Positions 9,418-18,599 of a stretch of 64,000 nucleotides of DNA are shown piece after piece. The stretch spans positions 124,001-188,000 of the forward strand of contig CAZBZP010000001.1 in NCBI GenBank assembly GCA_964496435.1. Reading direction: 5' to 3'. Source of the DNA: Berkiella sp964496435 (lineage in GTDB: Bacteria; Pseudomonadota; Gammaproteobacteria; Berkiellales; Berkiellaceae). The notes under the pieces were generated by a model, which saw only the letters and a program-made list of their open reading frames with translations, searched no databases and was not told the DNA's origin. Position 1 is the stretch's first letter. Each line of letters begins with the position of its first letter. The position numbers and the translations under genes are program-made.

Positions 9418-10860
9418 TTAGCTACGCGTGCCGCCAACAGTAATGTTATCTACGCGAAGGGTAGGCTGGCCTACGCCCACCGGCACACTTTGTCCTTCTT
9501 TACCACATGTTCCAATGCCAGAATCCAGGGCTAAATCGTTGCCGACCATCACTATCTTATTCATCACATCAGGACCATTGCCTATTAAGGTTGCGCCTTT
9601 AACCGGTCTTGTGATTTTGCCGTTTTCAATCAAATAAGCTTCATTAGCTGAAAATACAAATTTACCTGAGGTGATATCTACAGAGCCACCACCAAAATTT
9701 ACTGCATATAATCCCTTTTCAACTGAAGCTATAATTTCTTCAGGCACATGAGGGCCAGGTAACATAAAAGTATTAGTCATGCGTGGCATGGGTATATGGC
9801 TGAACGATTCACGTCGACCATTGCCTGTTGGTGCCATACCCATTAATTTGGCGTTGAGTTTATCTTGTAGATAGCCTTTTAAAATGCCATTTTCTATTAA
9901 AACCGTGCGTTGTGTGGGCGTGCCTTCATCATCGATGGTCAAAGAGCCGCGTCTGTGTGCAATGGTGCCATCATCAACAACGGTACATAAGGGCGAAGCA
10001 ACGCGCTCACCAATACGGCCACTGAATGCTGAACTGCCTTTGCGATTAAAATCACCTTCCAAACCATGGCCCACCGCTTCGTGTAATAATACGCCTGGCC
10101 AACCTGGGCCTAACACGACTGTCATCGCACCAGCAGGTGCTTCAATAGCTTCCAGGTTAATCAACGCTTGATGGACGGCTTCTCGAACATAAGAAAAAGC
10201 CCGATCATTTTCCATAAAATATTGATAGGTAGTTCTGCCACCACCGCCAGAAGAGCCTGTTTCACGTCGGCCATTTTGCTCTACGATCACGCTAACATTA
10301 AGGCGCACTAAGGGACGAACATCTGCATTCAAGGTGCCATCACTGCTGACCACCAAAATAGTATCAAAAACCCCCACTAAACTTACCATCACCTGAATAA
10401 TTCTGGGGTCCTGCTTTCTGGCATAAGCGTCTATCTGCCTTAAAAAGGCGATTTTGTCTTCTGTGGAAAGTGAATCTAAGGGGTTATCAGCAACATAAAG
10501 CGGCGTAATGATTTTGCGTTGCCATGCTTGCAAGCTTAAATTACCACCTGATTGGGCGATACAACGCGCAGCATTAACAGACTGCTCTAAGGCAGGCAAA
10601 ATAATATCATCTGAGTAGGCGAATCCTGTTTTTTCTCCGCTTAGCGCTCTGACGCCAACACCGTGATCAAGGTTAAAGCTACCTTCTTTAACAATACCAT
10701 CCTCTAACATAAAGGATTCATGTTTTACGCTTTGAAAATAGAGATCGCCGCCATCCACACGATGTCCCAATAGCTTACCCAGGACGCGCTCTAAATCTGA
10801 GATTGACAGTCCTGCGGGGGCGAGGAGTCTTTCCTTTGCAATAGTTAAGGCATCATTCAT
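9418..10860 (-). CDS. tldD: TldD metalloprotease subunit
   Basis: A 480-residue zinc protease, the same size as E. coli TldD (481). The zinc motif HEAVGH sits in LLHEAVGHGLEGD, followed by the conserved FSGRIGERVASP and TVVDDGT segments. The C-terminal GNGPDVMNKIVMVGNDL and GTCGKEGQSVPVGVGQP are family hallmarks. The active subunit works with PmbA, encoded just downstream. GAGGTGA precedes the ATG. It is separated from nit by a 129-base spacer carrying three hairpins. Confidence 0.96.
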   Translation of the reverse strand: MNDALTIAKERLLAPAGLSISDLERVLGKLLGHRVDGGDLYFQSVKHESFMLEDGIVKEGSFNLDHGVGVRALSGEKTGFAYSDDIILPALEQSVNAARCIAQSGGNLSLQAWQRKIITPLYVADNPLDSLSTEDKIAFLRQIDAYARKQDPRIIQVMVSLVGVFDTILVVSSDGTLNADVRPLVRLNVSVIVEQNGRRETGSSGGGGRTTYQYFMENDRAFSYVREAVHQALINLEAIEAPAGAMTVVLGPGWPGVLLHEAVGHGLEGDFNRKGSSAFSGRIGERVASPLCTVVDDGTIAHRRGSLTIDDEGTPTQRTVLIENGILKGYLQDKLNAKLMGMAPTGNGRRESFSHIPMPRMTNTFMLPGPHVPEEIIASVEKGLYAVNFGGGSVDITSGKFVFSANEAYLIENGKITRPVKGATLIGNGPDVMNKIVMVGNDLALDSGIGTCGKEGQSVPVGVGQPTLRVDNITVGGTRS

Positions 10861-10873
10861 TCACTCACCTCGC

Positions 10874-10970
10874 AGCAATTCGAATAGAATTGCTTCCTTA
10901 TTTTAATGTTGCGCACAAGCCAAGCTTGTGCTTCCAATCAAGGGGCTGAATGTCAATTCTCCCCCTTGAT
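10874..10970. repeat. Three consecutive perfect hairpins between nit and tldD
   Basis: Three separate inverted repeats fill this spacer: 8-bp arms 10874-10881/10887-10894 (5-nt loop), 8-bp arms 10913-10920/10924-10931 (3-nt loop), and 9-bp arms 10937-10945/10962-10970 (16-nt loop). None has a T-run, so mRNA processing or stability elements are as likely as termination. Confidence 0.6.
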
Positions 10971-10989
10971 AATCCCTCATCGTTTTATA

Positions 10990-11826
10990 CTAATCACTAC
11001 TGTGCATTGCCAGTGCTTGCAATATGTCATTTCGTATATGCTTTATTGATGGAAATTGTTGTCTTAATTCTTGTTGTTCTATTTTATTAATGTCAGCAAT
11101 AATAATGCCGGGGCTGTCGTTGCCACTTGCTAAAATCTTGCCCCAAGGGTTTATGATTAAAGAATGACCATAAGTAGGCCTATTATCATGACGATGCCCA
11201 CATTCACCTGGCGCAATCACATAGCAAGCATTTTCAACTGCTCTGGCACGTAATAATATTTCCCAGTGGGCCTGTCCCGTTTGCACTGTAAATGCGCTGG
11301 GCACAAGCAGCACTTCTGCTCCCTTTAACATCAGGGCTCTATATAATTCGGGGAAACGTACATCATAACAAATCGACAAACCCAGTTTTCCAACAGGTGA
11401 ATCTACCACGACGATGTCATTCCCTGCTTTAATGTTGTCTGATTCTCTATATTCTTCTTTTCCTTCAACCACCACATCAAACAAATGCATTTTATTATAG
11501 CGGGCAACAATCTCGCCTTTGTTATTAATGACAAGCGAACTGGAATAAGGGTTTTCATCTTTGCTCTTAAGCACAAGCGAACCTACAACCACCCATATGT
11601 TATTGGTTTTTGCTGCCTCTTGTAGTTTTGATTGAATGGGCCCTTCACCAAAGATTTCACTCAACTTTTTCCTTTGTGGGGCGCTATAGCCTAAGGTTGC
11701 AAATTCTTCTGGTAATACAGCCAAGAGAGCACCTTTTTGAGATGCTTCCTTAATCATATTACAGGCCATTTCTACATTTTTATGAACATCATTGGTTGAT
11801 GCCATTTGCAATGCTGCAACTTTCAT
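10990..11826 (-). CDS. Carbon-nitrogen hydrolase (nitrilase superfamily, Nit/omega-amidase type)
   Basis: A 278-residue hydrolase with the Glu-Lys-Cys triad in its usual places: glutamate in VLPEEFATLGY, lysine in YNKMHLFDV, and cysteine in SICYDVRFPELYR. The sequence around the triad fits the Nit1/Nit2 group, whose members hydrolyse deaminated glutathione or alpha-ketoglutaramate (metabolite repair). The start codon overlaps the yhdP stop by one base (TAATG), with AGAGGA ahead of it. The yhdP-nit-tldD order is conserved in Pseudomonas and relatives. The exact substrate cannot be read from the sequence. Confidence 0.9.
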   Translation of the reverse strand: MKVAALQMASTNDVHKNVEMACNMIKEASQKGALLAVLPEEFATLGYSAPQRKKLSEIFGEGPIQSKLQEAAKTNNIWVVVGSLVLKSKDENPYSSSLVINNKGEIVARYNKMHLFDVVVEGKEEYRESDNIKAGNDIVVVDSPVGKLGLSICYDVRFPELYRALMLKGAEVLLVPSAFTVQTGQAHWEILLRARAVENACYVIAPGECGHRHDNRPTYGHSLIINPWGKILASGNDSPGIIIADINKIEQQELRQQFPSIKHIRNDILQALAMHSSD

Positions 11827-14800
11827 TAAGCTTGTCCTCTTAACGGCATTGGTAATTCGTCTACTTTGGGTGAAGCCCAGGTCCCTAACACTTTATAACG
11901 CACTCTATGGATCTGCTGAATTTTATTGCCAAACATTTTATCCACGACCCATACAGCAGCGCCAACAGCGGGGTTGCCCGCTGCAATGGCTGCAGCAACA
12001 GGTAAGCTGCCTGTAACATTAGGCATTACTATCATTTCACCATCTAAACCTTGGTTTGATAAGTCTGCTTGTCCAAAAGCTTCAATTTTGGCAGAAGGGC
12101 CATTTAGCATGACATTATTTGAGCTTATCTTTCCTTTACCAAATTGAAACTTGCCACTAAGCTCATTGAAAGCAAAACCACTCTTGGTGACATCAGAGAA
12201 ATCTAAATTCAATCTTCTTTTAACATTATCTAAATTTAACAGGCTCAAAACACGACCAATACCAGGATTCATGCCTTGGATAGTGCCCTCTTTTAATGAG
12301 AAATCGACTATACCACTTAAGGAAGGGTAATCAATTTTAAACGGTGTGCCATTCCAGTTTAAGGCAAAATCTATTCTGCCTTTGGCTTTTTGCACGGTAC
12401 CTTTGGAACCAATGCCATTTAAAGTTTGACTCATATTTCTTGTCGTTATTCTGCCTTCGGTTGTCACCTTATTTTCTGGAGATAAGTAATCCCAATTGCC
12501 CGACAAGGTAATATCCGTCTCTTTCATTCTTGCAAAAATAGAAGGGAATAAATAACCATTCCAAGCAGGTTCTACGCGTGCTTTGATATCAGAGAAGGCT
12601 TTATTGCCCAAGATGAATTCTTTTATCTTAATGTCGATTGCGTGCTTGCTGGGTGTCTTCTCTAAGTTAAAATTAGAATCTGCTATGGTTGAGGTGAGCA
12701 TCAATTTTTGTAAATCGACGTTTACAGCTATTGCATCATCCTTGGGGATCACAATTTGACCTTTTAGCATAGCGCCATCAAAAAGGAGATTCCATTGATT
12801 TGAAACACTATCCCATCTTGCCTCAATTTTTTCATTCTCAAACTGAGCGCCAAAAAGATTAAAAGCACCAATTTCAAGTTCAACTAGAGGCTCTAAAGCA
12901 AGATTTGAAGTGGTATTGGTGTTTGTATCCGCAAATAGTCCCGTGCTTGCTAAAAACATTTTCCATTCTGAAAAGACAACACTAGACAGATTTCCGTCAA
13001 TAAGTAGAATTTGATCTTCTCTGAATTTGGCTACCCTATTTTCTCCAAAATGAATATGGCCACCCCTACTGTGCCACACTTTATCGTGCAAACCCAAACT
13101 ATACGCCAAGCTAACATTATCTCCGTACTTGCCAGCGACATGCAGCAATTGATTTGGTTCTAAGTAAATCTTGAGCTCAAGCTGCTTTGTATCTTCTATC
13201 GATTTTGCCAAGGGGGCAGGTGCTTGAATATCAATGCCCTTTAAAGAAGAGGAGATGGTGATCAAACCCTGATTATCATTTTCAGGCGAAATTTTTACGC
13301 TTAAGTTATAGTCAGTTTCACCTTTGAGATGTGGGATTTCTGGGATATTTAATAGTTGAGGTAAATCGTCAACTTGAATATTCCCCTGTGCTGCTATGGT
13401 TAGCTCTTGATGATCATTGTTTAAACTACTATCAATTGAAAACTTGGCTGGAGCTGATAAAAGCTTACCAGTCAGATTATCTGCCTTGACACTATCTTGT
13501 GTGAAGGAAACCGTGCCGACCAACTCAGTAATGGAATTTGGATTATCTTCAAACCCAACTGTTGCTTTATTTACTTCAATCAAGCCGCGAACCTTTAGCG
13601 GTGCTTCAGTCTTCGTGCTTAAAGGAATTTCTAAGCCGAGCGATAAATTCATCGGGCCTTCAAAATGCAGTGGCGCCAAGGTTTTAACCAAGGCTTTTGG
13701 TAAAGGGCTTTGCTTAACAACGGCTAAACCTTCAGATAAGGTGCTCGCTATTTTTGTATCCACAATGAGCTCAGGCATTTTAGCGAACAGATCAGGAATA
13801 ACAGCGTCTGCATCAACTAATTGGCCATTAAGTAAATTACCTCTTAAAGCAGAAATAAATAAGGCGCGATTACGAAACTGTAAATCCGCTTTAAAGTCCT
13901 GCAATGCAGGCCATCCCTCTTTGTAATTAAAATGTATATGGTCTAGTTCTGTGACAACTTCAAAAATACCCTCACCCTGGTCAAAAGGAAAATCAGCAAG
14001 ATTTCCTCTTAGCACCGCTGTTGTTGCAAGGTGTTCACCCCCAATCAGTGCGCTATGCAGCCAGGAGATTAGATCCTTATCCATTTTATGAGCTGGTAAC
14101 AAGGCAAGTGCCTCATTGCTAGACATTTTGTCAACATGGAACATCAAATCAACTTCAGGCAATGATTTATCTTTTAATAAACTAAGTTTCGCTTCTAATT
14201 GTAGCGGTGTATCAAATATATTGGCTTTAAAGGTATCAACGAAAAATATATGATCCTGATCTATTTTTTGCCAATCAATGACTAAGGCGAGCTCTGTGAG
14301 AGCAAGTGGCTTGTCAAAATATTGCTGACTAGCAAGTGACAAGGCCTGACTTTGGATAAGCATTTTACCTTTGTCATCATGTAAGGTCATCGCAAATGAA
14401 GCATTGGCAAATGAAGGGTAGCTAGTGGATTTAAGACCTAAATCTGTAATGACTACATCAGCTTTGTTTATATGTATGCCATCTTGGTTTGTGGATAAAG
14501 CAATGCTGGCAAAATCAAGTTGGCCTTGCACAGCATTGGCTTGTTGTAGGTGTGCCCATTTCTGTGGAAACAACGCTAAAAAGGAAAGACGTTCTTGCCA
14601 TTTCGCTAAATTGAGATGCTGGCATTTAAAGAACCACTTCTGCTCGTTGGCTTGTGTTTGTTGGCTTAGAACAAAATTTACCTCTTCATTTTGACTTAAA
14701 CGAAGACCATCCGTTGATACATCCCATTTATCATCTTTAACTGAGATGTGAAGTGGTCCTGCTATATCACCCAAGGCTAATGTAGACACTTTATCTTTTT

Positions 14801-15617
14801 CAAGAAAGGCATTTTGGATATTCAAAAGTGCGCTCAAAGAAAAATGTTGTTTATCTTTGAAATCTAACCAGACTTCAACATCTGCATCTTGATGAGATAG
14901 TGTAAAGGGTTGAGGGGCAAGATAATGGCCAAGAAGATTCAGAGAACCACCTTGCCAACGTAAATAGATTTTATTGTTTCTATGTCCCCATAATGGCACA
15001 TCCGCCATCACTTCCACTTTAGCTACTTTCTCGCCTGCAATATCCCCATTCGCTCTGACTTTAAGTGTTGTTCCTTGCTCAATCATTAAGTTTAGCTGTG
15101 AAACCGATAAAGGGGTCTCATTATCTATCGCCACATCGATTGAGCTATTTTGAATAAGTAGTCGGTTGATAAAAGAAGCATCCGATTGCGACTCTTCAAA
15201 ATTAAATTTTAATTGTGGCAGTTTGGCAACACTGATAGTTTTGTCTTTTCTTGAGACATTGATACCGCCGACTGCACCGTCAATCACGAGCTCGTCTAAC
15301 TGTAAACGGCGCATGATAAGTTGCGGCACATTTAAACGTAAAATCATTTTATTTATATGTAATGCTGTAGATTTCTTGTCTTGAGTTAAAATTTCAACAT
15401 TATGCAAGCTGACAGCAGGGCTCAATCCTTCCCAACTCAGTTTGATCTCTTGAATTAAAGTGGGATAGGCTAATTGCTTTGCCACCCATTCAGATAATTG
15501 TGGCACTCTTGGTGTGAAGTAAGGTGTTGCAAATCGACAAATAAAAATCAAAAAAGCAAAGAGAATGGTTGTCCAACCCAAAAATCGATATACACGATAA
15601 AAAAGCTTATACTTCAT
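11826..15617 (-). CDS. yhdP: YhdP, AsmA-like inter-membrane lipid transport protein
   Basis: A 1263-residue protein, near the 1266 of E. coli YhdP. It has one N-terminal membrane anchor (about residues 11-31) and a very long periplasmic beta-rich region. The DUF3971-type body is followed by the AsmA-like C-terminal part (SGIVDFSLKEGTIQGMNPG, LNGPSAKIEAFGQADL). In E. coli, YhdP, TamB and YdbH form bridges that carry phospholipids to the outer membrane. It lies between rng and nit, with 6 bases and a 1-base overlap at its borders, so it is in the same transcript. Confidence 0.95.
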   Translation of the reverse strand: MKYKLFYRVYRFLGWTTILFAFLIFICRFATPYFTPRVPQLSEWVAKQLAYPTLIQEIKLSWEGLSPAVSLHNVEILTQDKKSTALHINKMILRLNVPQLIMRRLQLDELVIDGAVGGINVSRKDKTISVAKLPQLKFNFEESQSDASFINRLLIQNSSIDVAIDNETPLSVSQLNLMIEQGTTLKVRANGDIAGEKVAKVEVMADVPLWGHRNNKIYLRWQGGSLNLLGHYLAPQPFTLSHQDADVEVWLDFKDKQHFSLSALLNIQNAFLEKDKVSTLALGDIAGPLHISVKDDKWDVSTDGLRLSQNEEVNFVLSQQTQANEQKWFFKCQHLNLAKWQERLSFLALFPQKWAHLQQANAVQGQLDFASIALSTNQDGIHINKADVVITDLGLKSTSYPSFANASFAMTLHDDKGKMLIQSQALSLASQQYFDKPLALTELALVIDWQKIDQDHIFFVDTFKANIFDTPLQLEAKLSLLKDKSLPEVDLMFHVDKMSSNEALALLPAHKMDKDLISWLHSALIGGEHLATTAVLRGNLADFPFDQGEGIFEVVTELDHIHFNYKEGWPALQDFKADLQFRNRALFISALRGNLLNGQLVDADAVIPDLFAKMPELIVDTKIASTLSEGLAVVKQSPLPKALVKTLAPLHFEGPMNLSLGLEIPLSTKTEAPLKVRGLIEVNKATVGFEDNPNSITELVGTVSFTQDSVKADNLTGKLLSAPAKFSIDSSLNNDHQELTIAAQGNIQVDDLPQLLNIPEIPHLKGETDYNLSVKISPENDNQGLITISSSLKGIDIQAPAPLAKSIEDTKQLELKIYLEPNQLLHVAGKYGDNVSLAYSLGLHDKVWHSRGGHIHFGENRVAKFREDQILLIDGNLSSVVFSEWKMFLASTGLFADTNTNTTSNLALEPLVELEIGAFNLFGAQFENEKIEARWDSVSNQWNLLFDGAMLKGQIVIPKDDAIAVNVDLQKLMLTSTIADSNFNLEKTPSKHAIDIKIKEFILGNKAFSDIKARVEPAWNGYLFPSIFARMKETDITLSGNWDYLSPENKVTTEGRITTRNMSQTLNGIGSKGTVQKAKGRIDFALNWNGTPFKIDYPSLSGIVDFSLKEGTIQGMNPGIGRVLSLLNLDNVKRRLNLDFSDVTKSGFAFNELSGKFQFGKGKISSNNVMLNGPSAKIEAFGQADLSNQGLDGEMIVMPNVTGSLPVAAAIAAGNPAVGAAVWVVDKMFGNKIQQIHRVRYKVLGTWASPKVDELPMPLRGQA

Positions 15618-15623
15618 GCATCC

Positions 15624-17099
15624 CTACATTAACACAACATCAAACTGCTCTTGTGTATAAAGACTCTCAACTTGAAACTTGATAGATTTACCAATTTTTT
15701 CTTCTAATTGAGCAACACTCACAGATTCTTCATCTAACATCCTGTCGACGACTTCCTGTGAAGCCAAGACTAAATAACTTTTAGTATCATATGCCCTGGC
15801 TGCGCGCATCACTTCACGAAAAATCTCATTACAGACCGTTTCAGTCGTTTTGATCATGCCACGACCTGAACACACGAGGCATGGCTCGCATAATACATGC
15901 TCTAAACTTTCTCGCGTTCGTTTACGCGTCATTTCAACCAAGCCTAAGGAAGAAACTTCACTAATACTATTTTTGGTATGATCACGTGCAAGGGCTTTTT
16001 CTAGAGCTCTTATTACCTGACGTTTATGTTCTTCATTGGTCATATCGATAAAATCGATAATGATAATCCCGCCTAAGTTTCTGACCCTTAATTGACGGGC
16101 AATGGTGCTAGCAGCTTCAAGATTGGTTTTAAAAATTGTTTCTTCTAGGTTGCGATGCCCCACGAAAGCACCTGTATTAACATCAATGGTCGTCATCGCT
16201 TCAGTTTGATCAAATACGAGGTGCCCGCCTGATTTTAGTTGTACCTTACGGTGTAGCGCACGTTGTATTTCATCTTCAATACCGTATAAATCAAATAAGG
16301 GGCGTTCGCCTGCATAAAGTTCTACCTTACCGGTCATCGTTGGCACAAAGTCTTCGATAAATGGTAATGCTCTATCAAAGGCTATCTTTTCATCAATGCG
16401 CACTCTTTCTGTTTGCGGGGAAATATAATCTCGAAGCGCTCTTAAAAACAAAGGTAAGTCTTCATGGATAATATCGCCGCTTTTAGCATTGACCATTTTA
16501 CGTGAGATAGTTTCCCATAGCTTGATAAGATAGGCTTGGTTGGCCTTGATTTCAGAAGCGGTCGCGCCCTCTGCCGCAGTACGAACGATATAACCACCTT
16601 GATCAAGCGCTAAACCTTCTTCAACAATTTTTTTTAATCTTTCGCGTTCTTGTTCATCTTCAATACGTTGTGAAATGCCAACATGGGTTATGCCAGGCAT
16701 AAAAACCAAATAGCGAGAAGGTAGTGAAATTCGCGTCGTTAATCTGGCACCTTTTGAACCGATGGGATCTTTAATAACCTGCACAGCAATTGTTTGGCCA
16801 TCTTTAAGCAAGTCAGTAATAGACTCTTGGTTTTCAACAATTTCATCTGATGGCTGTAAATATTCATCATTGAGAGACAACATATCGGATGCATGCAAAA
16901 AAGCAGCTCTTTCTAAGCCCATTTCAACAAACGCTGCTTGCATCCCAGGAAGAACCCTAACTACCTTACCCATATAAATATTGCCAACCAAACCACGACG
17001 GCTTGCACGCTCTACCAAAATTTCCTGGAGAACGCCGTTTTCGACAATGGCGCCTCGTGTTTCACGAGGGCTGACATTGATAAGGATTTCTTCTGACAT
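15624..17099 (-). CDS. rng: Ribonuclease G
   Basis: A 491-residue single-strand endoribonuclease of the RNase E/G family; E. coli RNase G has 489. The N-terminal S1 domain is at about residues 35-125 (GLVGNIYMGKVVRVLPGMQAAF spans its start). The catalytic DNase I-like region carries TTIDVNTGAFVG and the second magnesium aspartate in IIIDFIDM. The zinc-link cysteines are in LCEPCLVCSGRG. It processes the 16S rRNA 5' end and some mRNAs. The maf gene usually found between mreD and rng in Pseudomonas and E. coli is missing. A short weak ribosome site precedes the ATG. Confidence 0.96.
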   Translation of the reverse strand: MSEEILINVSPRETRGAIVENGVLQEILVERASRRGLVGNIYMGKVVRVLPGMQAAFVEMGLERAAFLHASDMLSLNDEYLQPSDEIVENQESITDLLKDGQTIAVQVIKDPIGSKGARLTTRISLPSRYLVFMPGITHVGISQRIEDEQERERLKKIVEEGLALDQGGYIVRTAAEGATASEIKANQAYLIKLWETISRKMVNAKSGDIIHEDLPLFLRALRDYISPQTERVRIDEKIAFDRALPFIEDFVPTMTGKVELYAGERPLFDLYGIEDEIQRALHRKVQLKSGGHLVFDQTEAMTTIDVNTGAFVGHRNLEETIFKTNLEAASTIARQLRVRNLGGIIIIDFIDMTNEEHKRQVIRALEKALARDHTKNSISEVSSLGLVEMTRKRTRESLEHVLCEPCLVCSGRGMIKTTETVCNEIFREVMRAARAYDTKSYLVLASQEVVDRMLDEESVSVAQLEEKIGKSIKFQVESLYTQEQFDVVLM

Positions 17100-17133
17100 G
17101 TCTTAAACTTAATCTATTTAATGATTCTTTAGA

Positions 17134-17637
17134 TTATATGCTACGTGAAGTGATTTGAGTTAACTTTTGCGGCCTAAATGCTTGTAAAAAAGCAGACATG
17201 AAGATCCAGAACACGCAACTGGTCACTGTGCCCATCCAATAAAGCAAGGTATGTGGATTTTGCCCCGTGATTGCGTGGAACCATAGAATTAAAATCTGTG
17301 CAAAACAAACTAATAAGGAAACTTTGCCAAATTGCTGCCACAAAGGTCTTAACAAAAACTTGGGTCTGAGCAAGGCAGTAAGGTAACAAATTACAGCAAA
17401 TACTAAGGCGTGCTCACCTAAACGTGTTTCCAACAAACTATCAACCAACAATCCACCTACCCACGCTAAAATAGGATTAAAATGGTTTGGATAAACAACT
17501 TGGCAATAAATAAAAAACACTAATAGCCAATGTGGTCTAAACCACTGCCAATCTTGGGGGATGGGAAAAGCAGTTAACAGACCGCCGATATAAATAGCAA
17601 TTAAGAAAAACGCCCACCATCTGATTGTTTGAAACAT
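17134..17637 (-). CDS. mreD: Rod-shape protein MreD
   Basis: A 167-residue inner-membrane protein, the family's usual size (162 in E. coli), with five or six hydrophobic helices. It holds conserved PDW-type and GLLVDSLLETRLGEHAL segments. MreD joins MreC, MreB, RodA and PBP2 in the elongasome. The ribosome site is a G-run inside the end of mreC, and only two bases separate the two genes. Confidence 0.93.
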   Translation of the reverse strand: MFQTIRWWAFFLIAIYIGGLLTAFPIPQDWQWFRPHWLLVFFIYCQVVYPNHFNPILAWVGGLLVDSLLETRLGEHALVFAVICYLTALLRPKFLLRPLWQQFGKVSLLVCFAQILILWFHAITGQNPHTLLYWMGTVTSCVFWIFMSAFLQAFRPQKLTQITSRSI

Positions 17638-17639
17638 GC

Positions 17640-18581
17640 TTATACCCCCCTGCCTAATTGATCGCCAGGGTAAATTTCTTGTAAAGAAGACAACGGTTTA
17701 GCGGCTTGTGCTTTCTTAGGTAATATTTCATCTTGTTTACGCTGTCCAATCATCTGTGCTGGACCATGTTGTTTCACTAAAAGCACATGCCGAAATTGTC
17801 CTAACTTGGCACTTGGGCTTACCCCAATTAAGGTGAAGCGTGTGCTGGCATCATGTTGAATTGAAGTGATTACACCAACAGGATAGCCTGCTGGAAAACG
17901 CCCGCCTAAACCTGAAGTAACTAATTGATCACCTTCCATAAAGTCCGCTGTGCGTGGAACGTAATTTAGTCTTAATTCTCCGCCGGTACCACTGCCAGCT
18001 GCTATTGCTCTTTCGCCAGAGCGCACAGATTGAACAGGCACGGCAAAGCTAGTATCAGTCAAAAGTAAAACTTGAGAAGCATGGTCCGTGGCACTTAATA
18101 CCACGCCGACTAAGCCTTTTGCATCAATCACGGGTTGACCTACTTCAACACCTTCATTTTTACCTTTATTGAGCAAAATCTGTTGGCGAAAGGGATCAAG
18201 GTTTGCTTGCAGGATTCTGGCTTCTGAAAAAGAATCTTTTTCATGCTCAACAGATTGCAAGAGTTCTCGTAATTCTAAATTTTCGGCTTCTAAGGCACGT
18301 AATTTTTGAATTTGTGCTTGAAGATAAATTTGTTGTTGCTTCAAGTCTGTGTTTTCACTTAACAAATTGACCCGTTCTTTAAAAAAGACTTCGGTATGCT
18401 CAAGCATATGACTTGGCATATCTACGGTTCTTTGTATAGGGGAAACAATGATAGCTAAATATCGTTGGAGTAGGGTTACACCTTGCCAACGATGACTCGC
18501 AATCATGAGTATGGATGACGCTATAATAGGAATAAATAGCGTCCATCCATTAGGACGTGTGGGTTTAAATGTCAGCTGAAT
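17640..18581 (-). CDS. mreC: Rod-shape protein MreC, probable ATT start
   Basis: Bitopic membrane protein that links MreB to the periplasmic wall enzymes. It has a coiled coil (about residues 65-110 of the longer form) and a beta domain with LVGVVLSATDHASQVLLLTD and VTSGLGGRFPAGYPVGV. The first in-frame ATG (18506) would remove the membrane helix. Reading upstream to an in-frame TAA gives no ATG, GTG or TTG, but ATT at 18581 lies 8 bases after a perfect AAGGAG and restores the helix WTLFIPIIASSILMIASH. This gives 313 residues. CTG at 18575 is a poorer alternative. Confidence 0.9.
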   Translation of the reverse strand: MQLTFKPTRPNGWTLFIPIIASSILMIASHRWQGVTLLQRYLAIIVSPIQRTVDMPSHMLEHTEVFFKERVNLLSENTDLKQQQIYLQAQIQKLRALEAENLELRELLQSVEHEKDSFSEARILQANLDPFRQQILLNKGKNEGVEVGQPVIDAKGLVGVVLSATDHASQVLLLTDTSFAVPVQSVRSGERAIAAGSGTGGELRLNYVPRTADFMEGDQLVTSGLGGRFPAGYPVGVITSIQHDASTRFTLIGVSPSAKLGQFRHVLLVKQHGPAQMIGQRKQDEILPKKAQAAKPLSSLQEIYPGDQLGRGV

Positions 18582-18595
18582 AGGCTTGTCTCCTT
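18579..18595 (-). promoter_or_regulatory. Shine-Dalgarno and ATT start of mreC
   Basis: On the minus strand AAGGAG occupies 18595-18590, eight bases before ATT (18581-18579). No standard start codon exists between the upstream in-frame stop and the ATG at 18506. This site decides the start. Confidence 0.65.
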
Positions 18596-18599
18596 ACCT

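Noticed and set aside
13417..13926. A 169-codon plus-strand open frame inside yhdP
   Set aside because: Antisense shadow of a long conserved gene, with no ribosome site or family features.
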